64,000 bases of DNA from an uncultured Parabacteroides sp. (GTDB lineage: Bacteria > Bacteroidota > Bacteroidia > Bacteroidales > Tannerellaceae). The notes below the pieces were generated by a model, which saw nothing but the letters and a program-made list of their open reading frames with translations, searched no databases and was not told where the DNA came from. Numbering within the stretch: position 1 is the first letter of the stretch; each line of letters begins with the position of its first letter. Positions 44,076 through 54,019 of this stretch are shown here, piece after piece. The DNA lies in the NCBI GenBank assembly GCA_944325345.1, contig CALUZV010000008.1, positions 78,645 through 142,644 on the forward strand, read 5' to 3'. The position numbers and the translations under genes were made by a program.

Positions 44076-44948
44076 TCAGATTCTTTCCAGGACGGTTTGA
44101 ATCAGTCCGGCGAGCGAGTCTTGATAGCTGGTGTTCATGTCTTTGGCCACGCGGCCGGCGATGATGCAGCAGACCGTCATCGCCCGGTGTCCCATCAGGG
44201 CTGCCAGTCCGGCGAGCGCCGCGCTCTCCATCTCGAAGTTGGTGATTTTCCGTCCGTTCCACTCGAATGCCTCTATCTTCCGGTTCAAATCCGGGTCGGC
44301 CAGCGGCAGACGGAGTTTCCGCCCTTGCGGACCGTAGAATCCGTTGGCGGCTATCGTCGTGCCCCGCAGGATGTCGTCTCCGCAGATTTGCCGGAGGAGC
44401 GACGGGTCGGCCGCGACGACGTAGGGCTTCATCCCGTCTATCTTCCAGTCCAGCTGCCGGATAAGTTCCTGCTCCATCGCTGTATCACGTACTTTCTCAC
44501 TGTCTGCGTAGAAATACAATACCCCGTCGAAGCCGATGGAATGCTCGGCGGCGACGTAGGTCCCGACCGGCGTGAAGGGTTGCAGCCCGCCGCTCGTGCC
44601 CAGGCGGACGAGGGTCAGCTGGCGGAACGCGGGTCGGACGGTGCGCGTCGCAAAGTCGATGTTTGCCAGCGCGTCCAGCTCCGTCAGCACGATGTCGATA
44701 TTGTCGCCGCCGATGCCGTGCGAGACGATGCTGAGGCGTTTGCCCCGGAACGTGCCGGTTACGGTGTGAAATTCGCGGCTGCGGATGTCGCATTCCGTCG
44801 TGTCGAGATGAGTAGCGATGGTGGAGACGCGCTCCGGATCGCCGACGAGGAGGATACGGTTTGCCAACTGCTCCGGCTTGATATGGAGGTGGAATGCGCT
44901 ACCGTCGGCGTTGATGATGAGTTCGGATGAGGGGATTGGGGAGTTCAT
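44076..44948 (-). CDS. Uridine phosphorylase-like nucleoside phosphorylase
   Basis: This 290-residue protein is of the NP-I phosphorylase family. ILLVGDPERV (phosphate site), SHGIGGDNIDIVLTEL, RLGTSGGLQP and FEMESAALAGLAALMGHRA (ribose-binding Met-Glu) are present, so phosphorolysis of uridine or a related nucleoside is likely. It lacks the residues that I would need to tell uridine from purine substrates with certainty. Its upstream region is occupied by tandem array 5, which separates it from floA on the same strand. Confidence 0.88.
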   Translation of the reverse strand: MNSPIPSSELIINADGSAFHLHIKPEQLANRILLVGDPERVSTIATHLDTTECDIRSREFHTVTGTFRGKRLSIVSHGIGGDNIDIVLTELDALANIDFATRTVRPAFRQLTLVRLGTSGGLQPFTPVGTYVAAEHSIGFDGVLYFYADSEKVRDTAMEQELIRQLDWKIDGMKPYVVAADPSLLRQICGDDILRGTTIAANGFYGPQGRKLRLPLADPDLNRKIEAFEWNGRKITNFEMESAALAGLAALMGHRAMTVCCIIAGRVAKDMNTSYQDSLAGLIQTVLERI

Positions 44949-44961
44949 GTCTGTCTGATTT

Positions 44962-45203
44962 TAGGTAAAAACTGTAGTAAAAAGGTCTTTGCAGGCTTGC
45001 ATTTTGCCAAAAACTGCGGTAAAAGGTCTTTGCAGGCTTGCATTTTGCCAAAAACTGCGGTAAAAGGGTCTTTGCAACCTTGCATTTGCCAAAAACTGCG
45101 GTAAAAAGGTCTTTGCAGGCTTGCATTTTGCCAAAAACTGCGGTAAAAGGGTCTGTGCAGCCTTGTATTGGCCAAAAACTGCGGTAAATTTGCCTGTGCA
45201 GGG
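44962..45203. repeat. Tandem array 5, 41-42-bp period (6 copies)
   Basis: The landmark ACTGCGG (first copy ACTGTAG) starts at 44971, 45013, 45054, 45095, 45137 and 45178. Each unit reads roughly AAAAACTGCGGTAAAAGG, TCTTTGCAGGCTTGCA, TTTTGCC, with TGCA...TGCA hairpin potential. It fills the 306-base gap between floA and the nucleoside phosphorylase gene. Open frames with repeats exist in all three minus frames, so none is taken as a gene. Confidence 0.92.
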
Positions 45204-45254
45204 GTGCACGGACAAATTTACGCAAGTTTTTAACTCTTTCCGGGGATGTAAGCC

Positions 45255-46253
45255 TTACTTTATCGTCTTATTCGGCGTCGCCGTCGGCTTCGCGATGGCA
45301 TCGCGCATGGACGTATCGGCCTCGATATTCTTCATGCGGTAATAATCCATCACGCCGAGGTTGCCCGTGCGGAAGGCTTCGGCCATGGCCTTGGGCACTT
45401 CGGCTTCGGCCTCGATCACTTTGGCGCGAGCCTCCTGCGCCTTGGCCTTCATCTCCTGTTCGAGGGCGACGGCCATCGCGCGGCGCTCTTCGGCCTTGGC
45501 CTGAGCGATGTTTTTGTCCGCTTCGGCCTGGTCCATCTGCAGGTAGGCGCCGATGTTCTTGCCTATATCAATATCAGCGATATCGATGGAGAGGATTTCG
45601 AAGGCAGTTCCGGCATCCAAGCCTTTGCGGAGGACGAGTTTGGAGATAGAATCCGGATTCTCGAGGACCGTCTTGTGGCTGTCCGACGAGCCGATGGACG
45701 AGACGATGCCCTCGCCGACGCGCGCCAGGATTGTTTCCTCGCCGGCACCGCCGACCAACTGCTTGATGTTGGCGCGAACCGTTACGCGAGCCTTGGCAAT
45801 GAGCTGGATACCGTCTTTAGCCACGGCGGTAACCGGCGGCGTGTTGATGACCTTCGGGTTTACGGACATCTGCACAGCCTCGAAGACGTCGCGCCCCGCC
45901 AAGTCGATAGCCGTAGCCATCTGGAAGGAAAGGTCGATGTTTGCCTTTGAGGCAGAGACTAGCGCGTGGACGACCTTCTCGACGTGTCCGCCCGCCAGGT
46001 AGTGCGCCTCTAGTTCGTCGCGGGTGAGGGACTTCAGGCCCGCCTTGTGCGCCTCGATCATCGCCTGGGCAATCACGTAGGGGGGCACCTTACGGATACG
46101 CATCAGGAACAGTTGCAGGAGCGAGATGTTTACGCCCGAGACTTTGGCCGAAATCCACAGGAGGAATGGCACATAATAGAAAAATATCGCCAACAAAAGG
46201 ACGACGGCTCCCAGCAAGATGAGTGGGAACATTGGAATGGTTGTCATTTCCAT
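45255..46253 (-). CDS. floA: Flotillin-like protein FloA
   Basis: This 332-residue protein has an N-terminal membrane segment (about residues 7-28), the FloA-specific region [23 protein letters not shown], an SPFH-type core (about 100-230: [23 protein letters not shown]) and a C-terminal Ala/Glu-rich coiled coil. FloA organises functional membrane microdomains. It lies 48 bases downstream of the nfeD gene; NfeD and flotillins are partners in many bacteria. Confidence 0.95.
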   Translation of the reverse strand: MEMTTIPMFPLILLGAVVLLLAIFFYYVPFLLWISAKVSGVNISLLQLFLMRIRKVPPYVIAQAMIEAHKAGLKSLTRDELEAHYLAGGHVEKVVHALVSASKANIDLSFQMATAIDLAGRDVFEAVQMSVNPKVINTPPVTAVAKDGIQLIAKARVTVRANIKQLVGGAGEETILARVGEGIVSSIGSSDSHKTVLENPDSISKLVLRKGLDAGTAFEILSIDIADIDIGKNIGAYLQMDQAEADKNIAQAKAEERRAMAVALEQEMKAKAQEARAKVIEAEAEVPKAMAEAFRTGNLGVMDYYRMKNIEADTSMRDAIAKPTATPNKTIK

Positions 46254-46301
46254 GGAATATAAAATTTAGGATTGATATTATACCTTATATTATATAGGGC
46301 C

Positions 46302-46763
46302 TCATTTGACCCAGATGTAATTGTCTTCGATGCGGGTAACGACGATGGGCTGATTCTCGTCGGTCCAGCCCGTTTCGGACTTGACCTCGACAATCTTCCC
46401 GTTGATATTCGCCTTGCCCACCGAGGCGAGGCGCGATACCGTAACCCCTTGGTCGCCGACCTGGATACCTTGCTCCAAGTTCGAGACAACCTTCGAGCTG
46501 ACATCTGCCTTCAGCTCCATCTTCCGGAACGAACGCGAGCGGAGGAAGGCGAAGAACACGACGGCGAAGCCCGCGAGCGAGGCCAACACCGTGATATGCC
46601 CCGTCATCGCGCTAACTTGGTAAGCGTACCAGATGCCCCCGATGGCGGCAGCGGCTCCACCCAGTCCGGCGAGCGTGATGCCCGGAATGAAGAAAATCTC
46701 GGTAATCAGCAAGACGATGGCGACTACCATACAGATGGCGATAATGGCTATTTCGGAAAACAT
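46302..46763 (-). CDS. NfeD-family membrane protein
   Basis: This 153-residue protein has three predicted helices (about 5-27, 30-48, 52-73) and a C-terminal OB-fold soluble domain (about 90-150: GDQGVTVSRLASVGKANINGKIVEV). This is the short NfeD form without the ClpP-like protease. It works with flotillins, and floA follows on the same strand. It is 13 bases downstream of the TPR/PD40 gene. Confidence 0.9.
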   Translation of the reverse strand: MFSEIAIIAICMVVAIVLLITEIFFIPGITLAGLGGAAAAIGGIWYAYQVSAMTGHITVLASLAGFAVVFFAFLRSRSFRKMELKADVSSKVVSNLEQGIQVGDQGVTVSRLASVGKANINGKIVEVKSETGWTDENQPIVVTRIEDNYIWVK

Positions 46764-46776
46764 AAGCGATTCGTTT

Positions 46777-48213
46777 TTAATGGTTACGTAAATGCGGAGC
46801 CTCGGCGTTGCGGGCTTGCTTCTCTAATTCGGCAGGCTGGGCGGAAAGTTCGAGGAGGTTGCCCTCGGCCTGCACGATGTTGGCAGCAAGTTGTTCCTTG
46901 CGGGCGGCACTGGCCGAAGCGTAGTCCTTGCGCATCGATTCGAGTTGCTTTTCCAGCTTGTCAATCCGGTCGTGAAGAGCCAAAGCCTGCTTGTATAAAG
47001 CCTTCGCCTGGGGAGAACGGAATTCGTCCCACGTATAATAGACCTTGGTCGGGCTGACGGGGAACTCGAAGTCCACTTTCTTCTCCTGCTTGCCGTAGGG
47101 AATTTCCTCGTGGGCGAGGGCAATCTGCTGGGAATAGTCCGCGCCCTCTTTCCACGTCGTACGGATAGGCATCAGCGAGGCCCAGGCACGTTTTAGCTCG
47201 ATATCTTCCGATTCCACCCGTTGATGCGTCTCGTCGGGGATGAAAAGATAGACGCAAACCTTGCCCTCCGGCTGGAAACGGTCGGAGGCAAACCAGCCCA
47301 GCCCTTTCACCTCGTCGATAACCATCATATAATCGTTGTAAGGCGAGTTGAAAGGCATACCGAGCTGCTCCGGAGCCAGATACGTATCCGATTCCGTATT
47401 ATAGCGCGTAACGAAGAGGTCGTACCCTCCCAGCGAGCCATTCCCTTTCGAGGCATAGTAAATCGTAACCCCGTCGGAAAGGACAAACGGGTAGTTGTCA
47501 TCGTCTTCGCTATTCACATTCATCGGGAGTTGCTTCTCGTCGCCCCAATGGTCGAGGAGCCACGATTGCGAGAAGAGGTAATAATGCTGGTCGTCCCCCC
47601 GCCGAGCATAGAAAACCTTGTCGCCCTTCTGGTTCTTATAGACGACGGAGGTGTCGGCCTGCTCGGGGAAGAAGTCGCGGAGGGGAGTCAGCGAGCCGCT
47701 CTCCTCGCTCAGGGTATAAGCCGAGAGAAAATCGCCTTTGTCGATGACGACACTGTCGATGACCTGCACCGCCTCCACTTTGTCGAGCATCCGGGCGGCA
47801 TCCTCCAATTCCTCCAAGCGAAGCTCGGCGGCCTCGGTGTCGCGCTTCTTTTGTGTCTGATATTTGATGTACTGCTCATACATCTCGACCGCCTGCTCGA
47901 AGCGGAACGTCTTGCAATACAGTTCGCCCATGTAGCGGAACCCGTCGATGACGCGGCGGCGGACGGCGACGTTGAGGTATTTTTCGGCCTGAACCAAATC
48001 CCCGGTCTCGTAGCAGCAAGCGCCATACCAAAGATTATAGGAAGCATTGCCAGGCGACTGCTTGACAAAGCGTTCGAAGGCGGGTTTTGCCTCGGCAAAC
48101 TTCCCTTCATTATAAAGTTGCTTGGCTTCATTCAGCGTCTGCCCTTGGGCGGCATAGCAACCGAAGGCGGCGCAAGCGCAAGTCAATATCCAATGTCTTG
48201 ATAGATAGTTCAT
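46777..48213 (-). CDS. Secreted TPR and PD40-repeat protein
   Basis: This 478-residue protein has a Sec signal peptide (residues 1-24, YAAQGQ). Tetratricopeptide-like repeats follow (about 26-130: LYNEGKFAEAKPAFERFVKQSPGNASY), then WD40-like PD40 blades (about 195-330: YPFVLSDGVTIYYASKGNGSLGGYDLFVT). The C-terminal part is a coiled coil (about 400-478). Similar layouts occur in OmpA-associated periplasmic proteins of Bacteroidetes, but no OmpA domain is present here. Likely first gene of the transcript with nfeD and floA. Confidence 0.82.
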   Translation of the reverse strand: MNYLSRHWILTCACAAFGCYAAQGQTLNEAKQLYNEGKFAEAKPAFERFVKQSPGNASYNLWYGACCYETGDLVQAEKYLNVAVRRRVIDGFRYMGELYCKTFRFEQAVEMYEQYIKYQTQKKRDTEAAELRLEELEDAARMLDKVEAVQVIDSVVIDKGDFLSAYTLSEESGSLTPLRDFFPEQADTSVVYKNQKGDKVFYARRGDDQHYYLFSQSWLLDHWGDEKQLPMNVNSEDDDNYPFVLSDGVTIYYASKGNGSLGGYDLFVTRYNTESDTYLAPEQLGMPFNSPYNDYMMVIDEVKGLGWFASDRFQPEGKVCVYLFIPDETHQRVESEDIELKRAWASLMPIRTTWKEGADYSQQIALAHEEIPYGKQEKKVDFEFPVSPTKVYYTWDEFRSPQAKALYKQALALHDRIDKLEKQLESMRKDYASASAARKEQLAANIVQAEGNLLELSAQPAELEKQARNAEAPHLRNH

Positions 48214-48293
48214 AGTCGTTTAAACTGAATTAACTTTGCCAAAAGTAGGGATTTTCTGCGGAATAATCGGGCATTGCGGCGGAATATTTTTCA

Positions 48294-48301
48294 TAATTTT
48301 G
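48294..48301 (+). promoter_or_regulatory. Possible -7 box TAATTTTG of ttcA
   Basis: A TAnnTTTG match 30 bases upstream of the ttcA ATG. A second match, TAACTTTG at 48231-48238, lies farther upstream. No firm -33 box for either. Confidence 0.45.
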
Positions 48302-48331
48302 CCGCCTCACTCATTTAACCCTGATAGAAAG

Positions 48332-49093
48332 ATGGCAAAACTGACAGAAGAAGAGTTGCTTTTCCGCAAAGTGGAAGAGAAAGTGCGGAAGGCAATCCGT
48401 GATTATGAACTTATTGGTGATGGCGACCGCATCCTCGTCGGTCTCTCGGGCGGGAAGGACTCGCTTGCGCTGGTCGATTTCCTGGGGCGGAGGTCGAAGA
48501 TTTTCAGTCCCCGCTTCGAGGTTGTGGTGGCGCACGTCGTGATGCGTAATATCCCTTATCACTCCGACCTCGATTATTTACGCGGCTGCGCCGAGGAACA
48601 CGGCCTGCCCTTTATTGTCCGCGAGACCGAATTCGACCCCTCGACCGACCGCCGCAAATCCCCCTGCTTCCTCTGCTCGTGGACGCGCCGCAAGGCTCTT
48701 TTTGCCATAGCCAAAGAAGAAGGCTGCAACAAGATAGCCCTCGGACACCATCAGGACGACATCCTCGAGACGCTCCTGATGAATCTCACCTTCCAAGGCG
48801 CCTTCGGGACAATGCCGCCCCGTCTGAAGATGTCGAAGTTCACGATGGAAATCATCCGCCCGCTTTGTCTCGTCTCCGAGGCCGAACTGACGCGCGTCGC
48901 CGAGTGGCGCGGCTATCGGAAGCAACTCAAGACCTGCCCCTACGAAACCGATTCGAACCGCACGGACATGAAGGAGCTGCTTGCCCGGTTGGAGGCGCTG
49001 AATCCCGAAGCCCGCTATAGCCTTTGGGCGAGCATGACGAATGTACAAACGGATTATCTTCCCCATCCAAGGACAAAATCATCGTTTTTTTAG
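48332..49093 (+). CDS. ttcA: tRNA 2-thiocytidine synthesis protein TtcA
   Basis: This 253-residue PP-loop ATPase thiolates cytidine 32 of some tRNAs. It has LVGLSGGKDSLALVDFL (PP-loop), the Cys pair PCFLC and a third Cys in LKTCPYE, which together hold the 4Fe-4S cluster in this family. GHHQDDILETLLMNL follows the cysteine pair. The ATG at 48332 is chosen because the conserved region begins there; upstream codons to 48236 have no family match and contain the promoter boxes. Confidence 0.92.
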   Translation: MAKLTEEELLFRKVEEKVRKAIRDYELIGDGDRILVGLSGGKDSLALVDFLGRRSKIFSPRFEVVVAHVVMRNIPYHSDLDYLRGCAEEHGLPFIVRETEFDPSTDRRKSPCFLCSWTRRKALFAIAKEEGCNKIALGHHQDDILETLLMNLTFQGAFGTMPPRLKMSKFTMEIIRPLCLVSEAELTRVAEWRGYRKQLKTCPYETDSNRTDMKELLARLEALNPEARYSLWASMTNVQTDYLPHPRTKSSFF

Positions 49094-49121
49094 ACTATTT
49101 CGCAAGTTTTGGGAATTGCTC

Positions 49122-49345
49122 CAAAAAAATTTTATACCCGCTCCAGACTTGGAAAGCGGGTTCAAAAAAATTTTAAGCCGGTTTCCAAACTTGGAAAATG
49201 GGTTCAAAAAAATTTTATCCCGGTTTCAGAGTTGGAAAGTGGTTTCAAAAAAATTTTATGCCTGTTCCGAATTTGGAAAGTAGGTTTAAAGAAATGTTAA
49301 GCAGAAGGTAGATTTCAAAGGCAGGTTCCCGCAGAATTTTCAGCC
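49122..49345. repeat. Tandem array 6, 41-42-bp period (6 copies)
   Basis: The landmark ATTTTA (variants ATGTTA, ATTTTC) starts at 49129, 49170, 49212, 49253, 49294 and 49336. Units share GGTTCAAAAAAATTTTA and a TTCCAAACTTGGAA-type palindrome. AT-rich. It occupies much of the 446-base gap between ttcA and serS; the remainder (49346-49498) shows nothing clear before the serS promoter box. Confidence 0.9.
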
Positions 49346-49498
49346 TGCTTGGGGAGCCGGGGAGGGACATCGCGTACCTTTTTAGGCACATCCCTGGCGC
49401 CGGGAGCAGCAGCCTGACGATATTTGTTAATGATATTTATCGGGGCGGGAAGAAGGGAAAAAGTTTAGGGCAGTAACCGTCCGAACCGATTTTATCCG

Positions 49499-49506
49499 TA
49501 TCTTTG
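49499..49506 (+). promoter_or_regulatory. -7 box TATCTTTG of serS
   Basis: An exact TAnnTTTG match 33 bases upstream of the serS start codon. Confidence 0.55.
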
Positions 49507-49539
49507 CCGTCGGAATAAAAAAACAACTCATACTTAGTT

Positions 49540-50814
49540 ATGCTGACGTTAAAGTTAATTACAGAAGAAACCGACCGCGTAATAGCCGGTTTGGAAAAGA
49601 AGCACTTCCAGAACGCGAAGGAAACTATCGCCCAAGTGCTCGAATTGAATAATAAAAGACGTGCGACGCAGAACCTGTTAGATAAGAACCTCGCGGAGGT
49701 GAACTCCCTGTCGAAATCCATCGGTATGCTGATGAAGGAAGGCAAGAAAGAGGAAGCCGAAGCTACGAAGAAGCACGTATCCGAGATAAAAGAAACCAGC
49801 AAGACGCTGCAAGCCGAGATGGACAAGGCTGCCGAAGACATGCAAGCGTTGCTCTATACCATCCCCAACATCCCTTACGAAGAAGTGCCGGAGGGCGCAA
49901 CTGCCGCAGACAATGTGGTGGAAAAGATGGGCGGCATGGAGACTGAGCTGCCGAAGGATGCCCTGCCTCACTGGGAGTTGGCTAAGAAATACGACTTGAT
50001 AGACTTCGACTTGGGTGTGAAGATAACGGGCGCAGGCTTCCCAGTTTACAAAGGATGGGGTGCCCGCCTGCAGCGCGCGCTGATTAACTTCTTCCTCGAC
50101 GAGGCACGCAATGCCGGCTATACGGAAATCATGCCGCCGACGGTGGTGAACGCCGCTTCGGGCTATGGCACCGGTCAGCTCCCCGACAAGGAAGGGCAGA
50201 TGTATCATTGCGAAGTCGATGATTTATATCTGATACCGACGGCCGAAGTCCCGGTAACCAATATCTACCGCGACGTCATCCTCGACGAGAAACAACTCCC
50301 GATAAAGAACTGCGCCTACACGCAATGCTTCCGTCGCGAAGCCGGCTCCTACGGGAAAGACGTGCGTGGCCTGAATCGCCTGCACGAGTTCTCGAAGGTC
50401 GAGCTGGTACGCATCGATACGCCGGAACATTCGAAGCAATCCCACCAGGAGATGCTGGACCACGTGGAAGGCTTGCTGAAGAAGCTGGAGCTGCCGTACC
50501 GCATCTTGCGTCTCTGCGGCGGAGACATGAGCTTTACCTCGTCTATCTGCTTCGACTTCGAGGTTTATTCCGAAGCCCAGAAGCGCTGGTTGGAAGTCAG
50601 CTCCGTATCCAACTTCGATACCTATCAGGCCAACCGCCTGAAGTGCCGCTATCGCGATGCCGACAAGAAGATACATCTCTGCCATACGCTGAATGGTAGT
50701 GCATTGGCGTTGCCGCGTATCGTTGCCGCGCTGCTGGAAAACAACCAGACGCCGGAAGGCATCCGTATTCCGAAGGCGTTGGTACCTTACATGGGTTGCG
50801 ATATGATTAAATAA
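49540..50814 (+). CDS. serS: Serine-tRNA ligase
   Basis: This 424-residue class II synthetase has an N-terminal antiparallel coiled-coil arm (about residues 1-105, KKEEAEATKKHVSEIKE) that contacts the long variable arm of tRNA-Ser. The catalytic core follows with motif 1 (GYTEIMPPTVVN), motif 2 (YTQCFRREAGSYGKDVRGLNRLHEF) and motif 3 (NGSALALPRIVAALLENNQ). Length is normal. Monocistronic, with its own promoter. Confidence 0.97.
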   Translation: MLTLKLITEETDRVIAGLEKKHFQNAKETIAQVLELNNKRRATQNLLDKNLAEVNSLSKSIGMLMKEGKKEEAEATKKHVSEIKETSKTLQAEMDKAAEDMQALLYTIPNIPYEEVPEGATAADNVVEKMGGMETELPKDALPHWELAKKYDLIDFDLGVKITGAGFPVYKGWGARLQRALINFFLDEARNAGYTEIMPPTVVNAASGYGTGQLPDKEGQMYHCEVDDLYLIPTAEVPVTNIYRDVILDEKQLPIKNCAYTQCFRREAGSYGKDVRGLNRLHEFSKVELVRIDTPEHSKQSHQEMLDHVEGLLKKLELPYRILRLCGGDMSFTSSICFDFEVYSEAQKRWLEVSSVSNFDTYQANRLKCRYRDADKKIHLCHTLNGSALALPRIVAALLENNQTPEGIRIPKALVPYMGCDMIK

Positions 50815-50864
50815 AGGAAGGAAAATAAAGCCAGCCGGCTATTTCGATTCCGAAATAAATAGGT

Positions 50865-50872
50865 TATATTTG
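50865..50872 (+). promoter_or_regulatory. -7 box TATATTTG of pfp
   Basis: An exact TAnnTTTG match 53 bases before the ATG. A TTTCG at 50842-50846 is at about the right distance for a weak -33 element. Confidence 0.55.
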
Positions 50873-50925
50873 CATCGCATTCAAAACAAGACAATTTAGT
50901 AACTTCAAAATAATTCGATTAAGAC

Positions 50926-52572
50926 ATGGTAAAAAGTGCATTACAAATTGCCAGAGCGGCTTATCAGCCGAAGCTCCCGAAAGCGTTGTTAGGCGCTGTT
51001 AAAGTAAAGGAAGGCGAACCGACTCAGTCTGTTGCCGACCAGGAAGCTATCAAAAATCTGTTCCCGAACACCTACGGTATGCCGTTGATTCAGTTTGAAG
51101 AAGGTGGCGAAGCCGTTAATTTCCCGGCTATCAACGTCGGCGTTATTTTGTCGGGTGGCCAGGCTCCCGGCGGACACAACGTTATCTCCGGTTTGTTCGA
51201 TGGTATCAAGAAATTGAACAAGGACAGCAAGCTCTATGGCTTCATCCTGGGTCCTGGTGGTTTGGTGGACCACAAATATATGGAACTGACTCCGGAAATC
51301 ATCGACGAATACCGCAACACGGGTGGTTTCGATATCATCGGTTCCGGTCGTACGAAGTTGGAAAAGGTTGAACAGTTCGAGAAGGGCTTGGAAATCATCC
51401 GCGAATTGGGCATCAAGGCGTTGGTTATCATCGGTGGCGACGACTCGAATACGAATGCTTGCGTATTGGCAGAATACTATGCTGCTAAGAACTACGGCGT
51501 TCAGGTTATCGGCTGCCCGAAGACTATCGACGGCGACTTGAAGAACGAGATGATTGAGACTTCTTTCGGTTTCGATACGGCTTGCAAGACTTACTCAGAA
51601 GTTATCGGCAATATCGAACGCGACTGTAACTCGGCTCGCAAATACTGGCACTTTATCAAGCTGATGGGTCGCTCCGCTTCTCATATCGCTTTGGAATGTG
51701 CTTTGCAGACTCAGCCGAACGTATGTATCGTATCTGAGGAAGTAGAAGCTAAGGATATGTCTCTGGATGATGTAGTTACTTACATCGCTCAGGTAGTGGC
51801 CGACCGTGCTGCCGCTGGCAACAACTTCGGTACTGTCCTGATTCCGGAAGGTCTGATTGAATTTATCCCGGCCATGAAACGCCTGATTGCTGAGTTGAAC
51901 GACTTCCTCGCTGCCAACGGCGACGAATTCAACCAAGTAGAACGCAGCAAGCAGCGCGAATATATCATCAGCAAGCTGACTCCGGAAAACGCAGCTATCT
52001 ACGCTTCGCTTCCTGAGGGTGTTGCTCGCCAGTTGTCTCTCGACCGCGACCCGCACGGAAATGTCCAGGTTTCTTTGATCGAGACAGAAAAGCTGCTTTC
52101 TGAAATGGTTGCCACGAAGTTGGCCGCTTGGAAGAAGGAAGGCAAATACGTCGGCAAGTTCGCTCCGCAGCACCACTTCTTCGGCTATGAAGGCCGTTGC
52201 GCTGCTCCGTCAAACTTCGACGCTGACTATTGCTACGCCTTGGGTTACACGGCATCTGTCCTGATTGCCAACGGCAAGACCGGCTATATGTCTTCTGTCC
52301 GCAACTTGACGGCTCCGGCTGCTGAATGGATCGCCGGTGGTGTGCCTATCACGATGATGATGAACATGGAACGTCGCCACGGCGAGATGAAGCCTGTTAT
52401 CCAGAAGGCTTTGGTTAAGCTCGACGGTGCTCCTTTCCAGAAGTTCGCTGCCAACCGCGAGGCTTGGGCCAAGGAAACAGCTTACGTTTATCCGGGTCCG
52501 ATCCAGTACTTCGGCCCGACGGAAGTCTGCGACGAACCGACCAAGACATTGCAGTTGGAACAAGCGAAGTAA
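50926..52572 (+). CDS. pfp: PPi-dependent 6-phosphofructokinase
   Basis: This 548-residue enzyme phosphorylates fructose-6-phosphate reversibly with pyrophosphate. It has [42 protein letters not shown] with the Asp that excludes ATP in PPi enzymes, [11 protein letters not shown] (catalytic TIDxD) and [14 protein letters not shown]. The length and insertions fit the long, plant-beta-like clade that is the main glycolytic PFK in Bacteroidetes. Codon use is biased as in highly expressed genes. A terminator follows. Confidence 0.96.
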   Translation: MVKSALQIARAAYQPKLPKALLGAVKVKEGEPTQSVADQEAIKNLFPNTYGMPLIQFEEGGEAVNFPAINVGVILSGGQAPGGHNVISGLFDGIKKLNKDSKLYGFILGPGGLVDHKYMELTPEIIDEYRNTGGFDIIGSGRTKLEKVEQFEKGLEIIRELGIKALVIIGGDDSNTNACVLAEYYAAKNYGVQVIGCPKTIDGDLKNEMIETSFGFDTACKTYSEVIGNIERDCNSARKYWHFIKLMGRSASHIALECALQTQPNVCIVSEEVEAKDMSLDDVVTYIAQVVADRAAAGNNFGTVLIPEGLIEFIPAMKRLIAELNDFLAANGDEFNQVERSKQREYIISKLTPENAAIYASLPEGVARQLSLDRDPHGNVQVSLIETEKLLSEMVATKLAAWKKEGKYVGKFAPQHHFFGYEGRCAAPSNFDADYCYALGYTASVLIANGKTGYMSSVRNLTAPAAEWIAGGVPITMMMNMERRHGEMKPVIQKALVKLDGAPFQKFAANREAWAKETAYVYPGPIQYFGPTEVCDEPTKTLQLEQAK

Positions 52573-52604
52573 TATATACCTCCATACTCAATAGATTATA
52601 CAAA

Positions 52605-52648
52605 GAAACTCCCGCCTCATCCCTCGAAAGGAAGTGAGCGGGAGTTTC
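52605..52648 (+). terminator. Hairpin terminator after pfp
   Basis: The 11-bp stem GAAACTCCCGC (52605-52615) pairs with 52638-52648. It lies between convergent genes pfp and yqgE. Confidence 0.75.
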
Positions 52649-52670
52649 CATTTCCGCGAAATCCGTTGGC

Positions 52671-53267
52671 TTAGTTCAAGCGCGGGTCTCTCGGAAATTG
52701 ATTCCAATTCTTGTAAGAATGCCCCAGACGGTTTACGGAATATTTCCAGAAGGCATCCCCATTTGCCGAGAAAAGATGCTCGTCGTCGGCATTGCCGACG
52801 GCCCATGAGTCTCCGTTGATTTCCTGGGCAAGCTGCCCTTCGCTCCAGCCGGAATAACCTAAAAAGAATTTCACCTTGCCGCTGATGGGATGGCCAGCGA
52901 TAATGTAATCCTTCAACGCCTCAAAGTCTCCATCGAAGTACAAGTTGTTGGCAATGGGAAACGCGTCGGGGATGATGATATTTCCTAACGTGTGGACAAA
53001 GAACAGGCGATTGGCACTTACAGGGCCGCCCACAAAGATGGGCAAGTCCTCATACGCTTGCAATTCCGGGAAGAAGCTATTGACGGTCAAGTCTGTCTTC
53101 TTGTTCAGAATGAACCCCATGCTTCCCGACTCGGAATGCTCGACAAGCAGGACGACCGACCGCTGGAAGTACGCATCCCTTAGCAGCGGCTCCGAGATGA
53201 GGAGCCTGCCCTGTTCCGGCAGCAAGTCGTTATGCTTGATGTTAAAGATATTTCCTTCTATCGCCAT
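52671..53267 (-). CDS. YqgE/AlgH family protein (UPF0301)
   Basis: This 198-residue protein with no signal peptide matches the YqgE/AlgH family: GRLLISEPLLRDAYFQRSVVLLVEHSESGSMGFILNK near the N-terminus and FFLGYSGWSEGQLAQEI near the C-terminus. Structure is known for relatives, but the biochemical role is not. It is probably transcribed alone. Confidence 0.92.
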   Translation of the reverse strand: MAIEGNIFNIKHNDLLPEQGRLLISEPLLRDAYFQRSVVLLVEHSESGSMGFILNKKTDLTVNSFFPELQAYEDLPIFVGGPVSANRLFFVHTLGNIIIPDAFPIANNLYFDGDFEALKDYIIAGHPISGKVKFFLGYSGWSEGQLAQEINGDSWAVGNADDEHLFSANGDAFWKYSVNRLGHSYKNWNQFPRDPRLN

Positions 53268-53396
53268 GATAAAAAAGATATTTTGATTGCGAGGGGCAAG
53301 TTAGGAATAAAAATTAGAAAAATCAATGAAATGTATTGTTAAAAATACAGAACGGCATCGTTTTTCTTCTTTATTCTTGATTCTTCGCGCTTCTTC

Positions 53397-53939
53397 TCAC
53401 TTCACTCTCCCTCCGCAAATCCATGTCCGCTCGTAATACGGTTCGCTCAAACTGCTCACCATCACGCCCCGCGAGGTGCTGGTATGGATGAACCTCCCGT
53501 TTTTCAGGTAAATGCCGACGTGGTTTGGCTCGCGCTTTCGTCCGCGCCCGGTCCGGAAAAAGACGAGGTCGCCCTCGCGCAGTTTTCCCCTTCGTACCCG
53601 CTTGCAGTTATGCTTCAGCATGTCGGCAGCCGAACGCGCGAGCTGCTTGCCATAGACTTCCCGGTAAATAATCGTTACAAAGCCGGAGCAATCCACCCCG
53701 CGTTTCGTCAGTCCGCCCATCCGATGCGGGACGCCAAGCCAGTGTGCGCCTGCATTGTAGAGGTAGATGTTGTCGTCCGGCGTCAGTCGCACGCCGTAAA
53801 GTCGCGAGAGTTCCTTGGGCCCCTTGAAATCGGCCGGAAGGATTACTTTTTCTTGCCGGCGCGAACCGCAAGAGCTGAAAACGCCTGCCACCAGGACGGC
53901 GAGCAGCAGTAGGAGGGGAAATTTTGTCAGTCTTCTCAT
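53397..53939 (-). CDS. NlpC/P60 peptidoglycan endopeptidase lipoprotein
   Basis: This 180-residue lipoprotein starts at ATG 53939 (MRRLTKFPLLLLLAVLVAG), with lipobox FSSC. The NlpC/P60 catalytic triad is visible: Cys in VDCSGFV, His in HVGIYL, and a third polar residue in FIHTSTSRGV. It cleaves stem peptides of murein (Spr/MepS type). The open frame extends to 54077, but that part is encoded by repeat array 7 and lies upstream of a TACTTTTG promoter box, so it was excluded. Confidence 0.9.
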   Translation of the reverse strand: MRRLTKFPLLLLLAVLVAGVFSSCGSRRQEKVILPADFKGPKELSRLYGVRLTPDDNIYLYNAGAHWLGVPHRMGGLTKRGVDCSGFVTIIYREVYGKQLARSAADMLKHNCKRVRRGKLREGDLVFFRTGRGRKREPNHVGIYLKNGRFIHTSTSRGVMVSSLSEPYYERTWICGGRVK

Positions 53940-53959
53940 CGGTAGAATGTTTATTTTCC

Positions 53960-53967
53960 CAAAAGTA
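53960..53967 (-). promoter_or_regulatory. -7 box TACTTTTG of the NlpC/P60 gene
   Basis: An exact TAnnTTTG match on the minus strand, 21 bases before the chosen ATG. Confidence 0.6.
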
Positions 53968-54019
53968 GGCATTTTTCGGATGGGGAGAAGCAAGATTTCG
54001 GAAAATCTTCTTAGCCGAC

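Noticed and set aside
44899..45225. Three repeat-rich minus-strand frames (PFYRSFWQNASLQR type)
   Set aside because: All three frames of array 5 are open, which indicates repeat DNA and not a gene.
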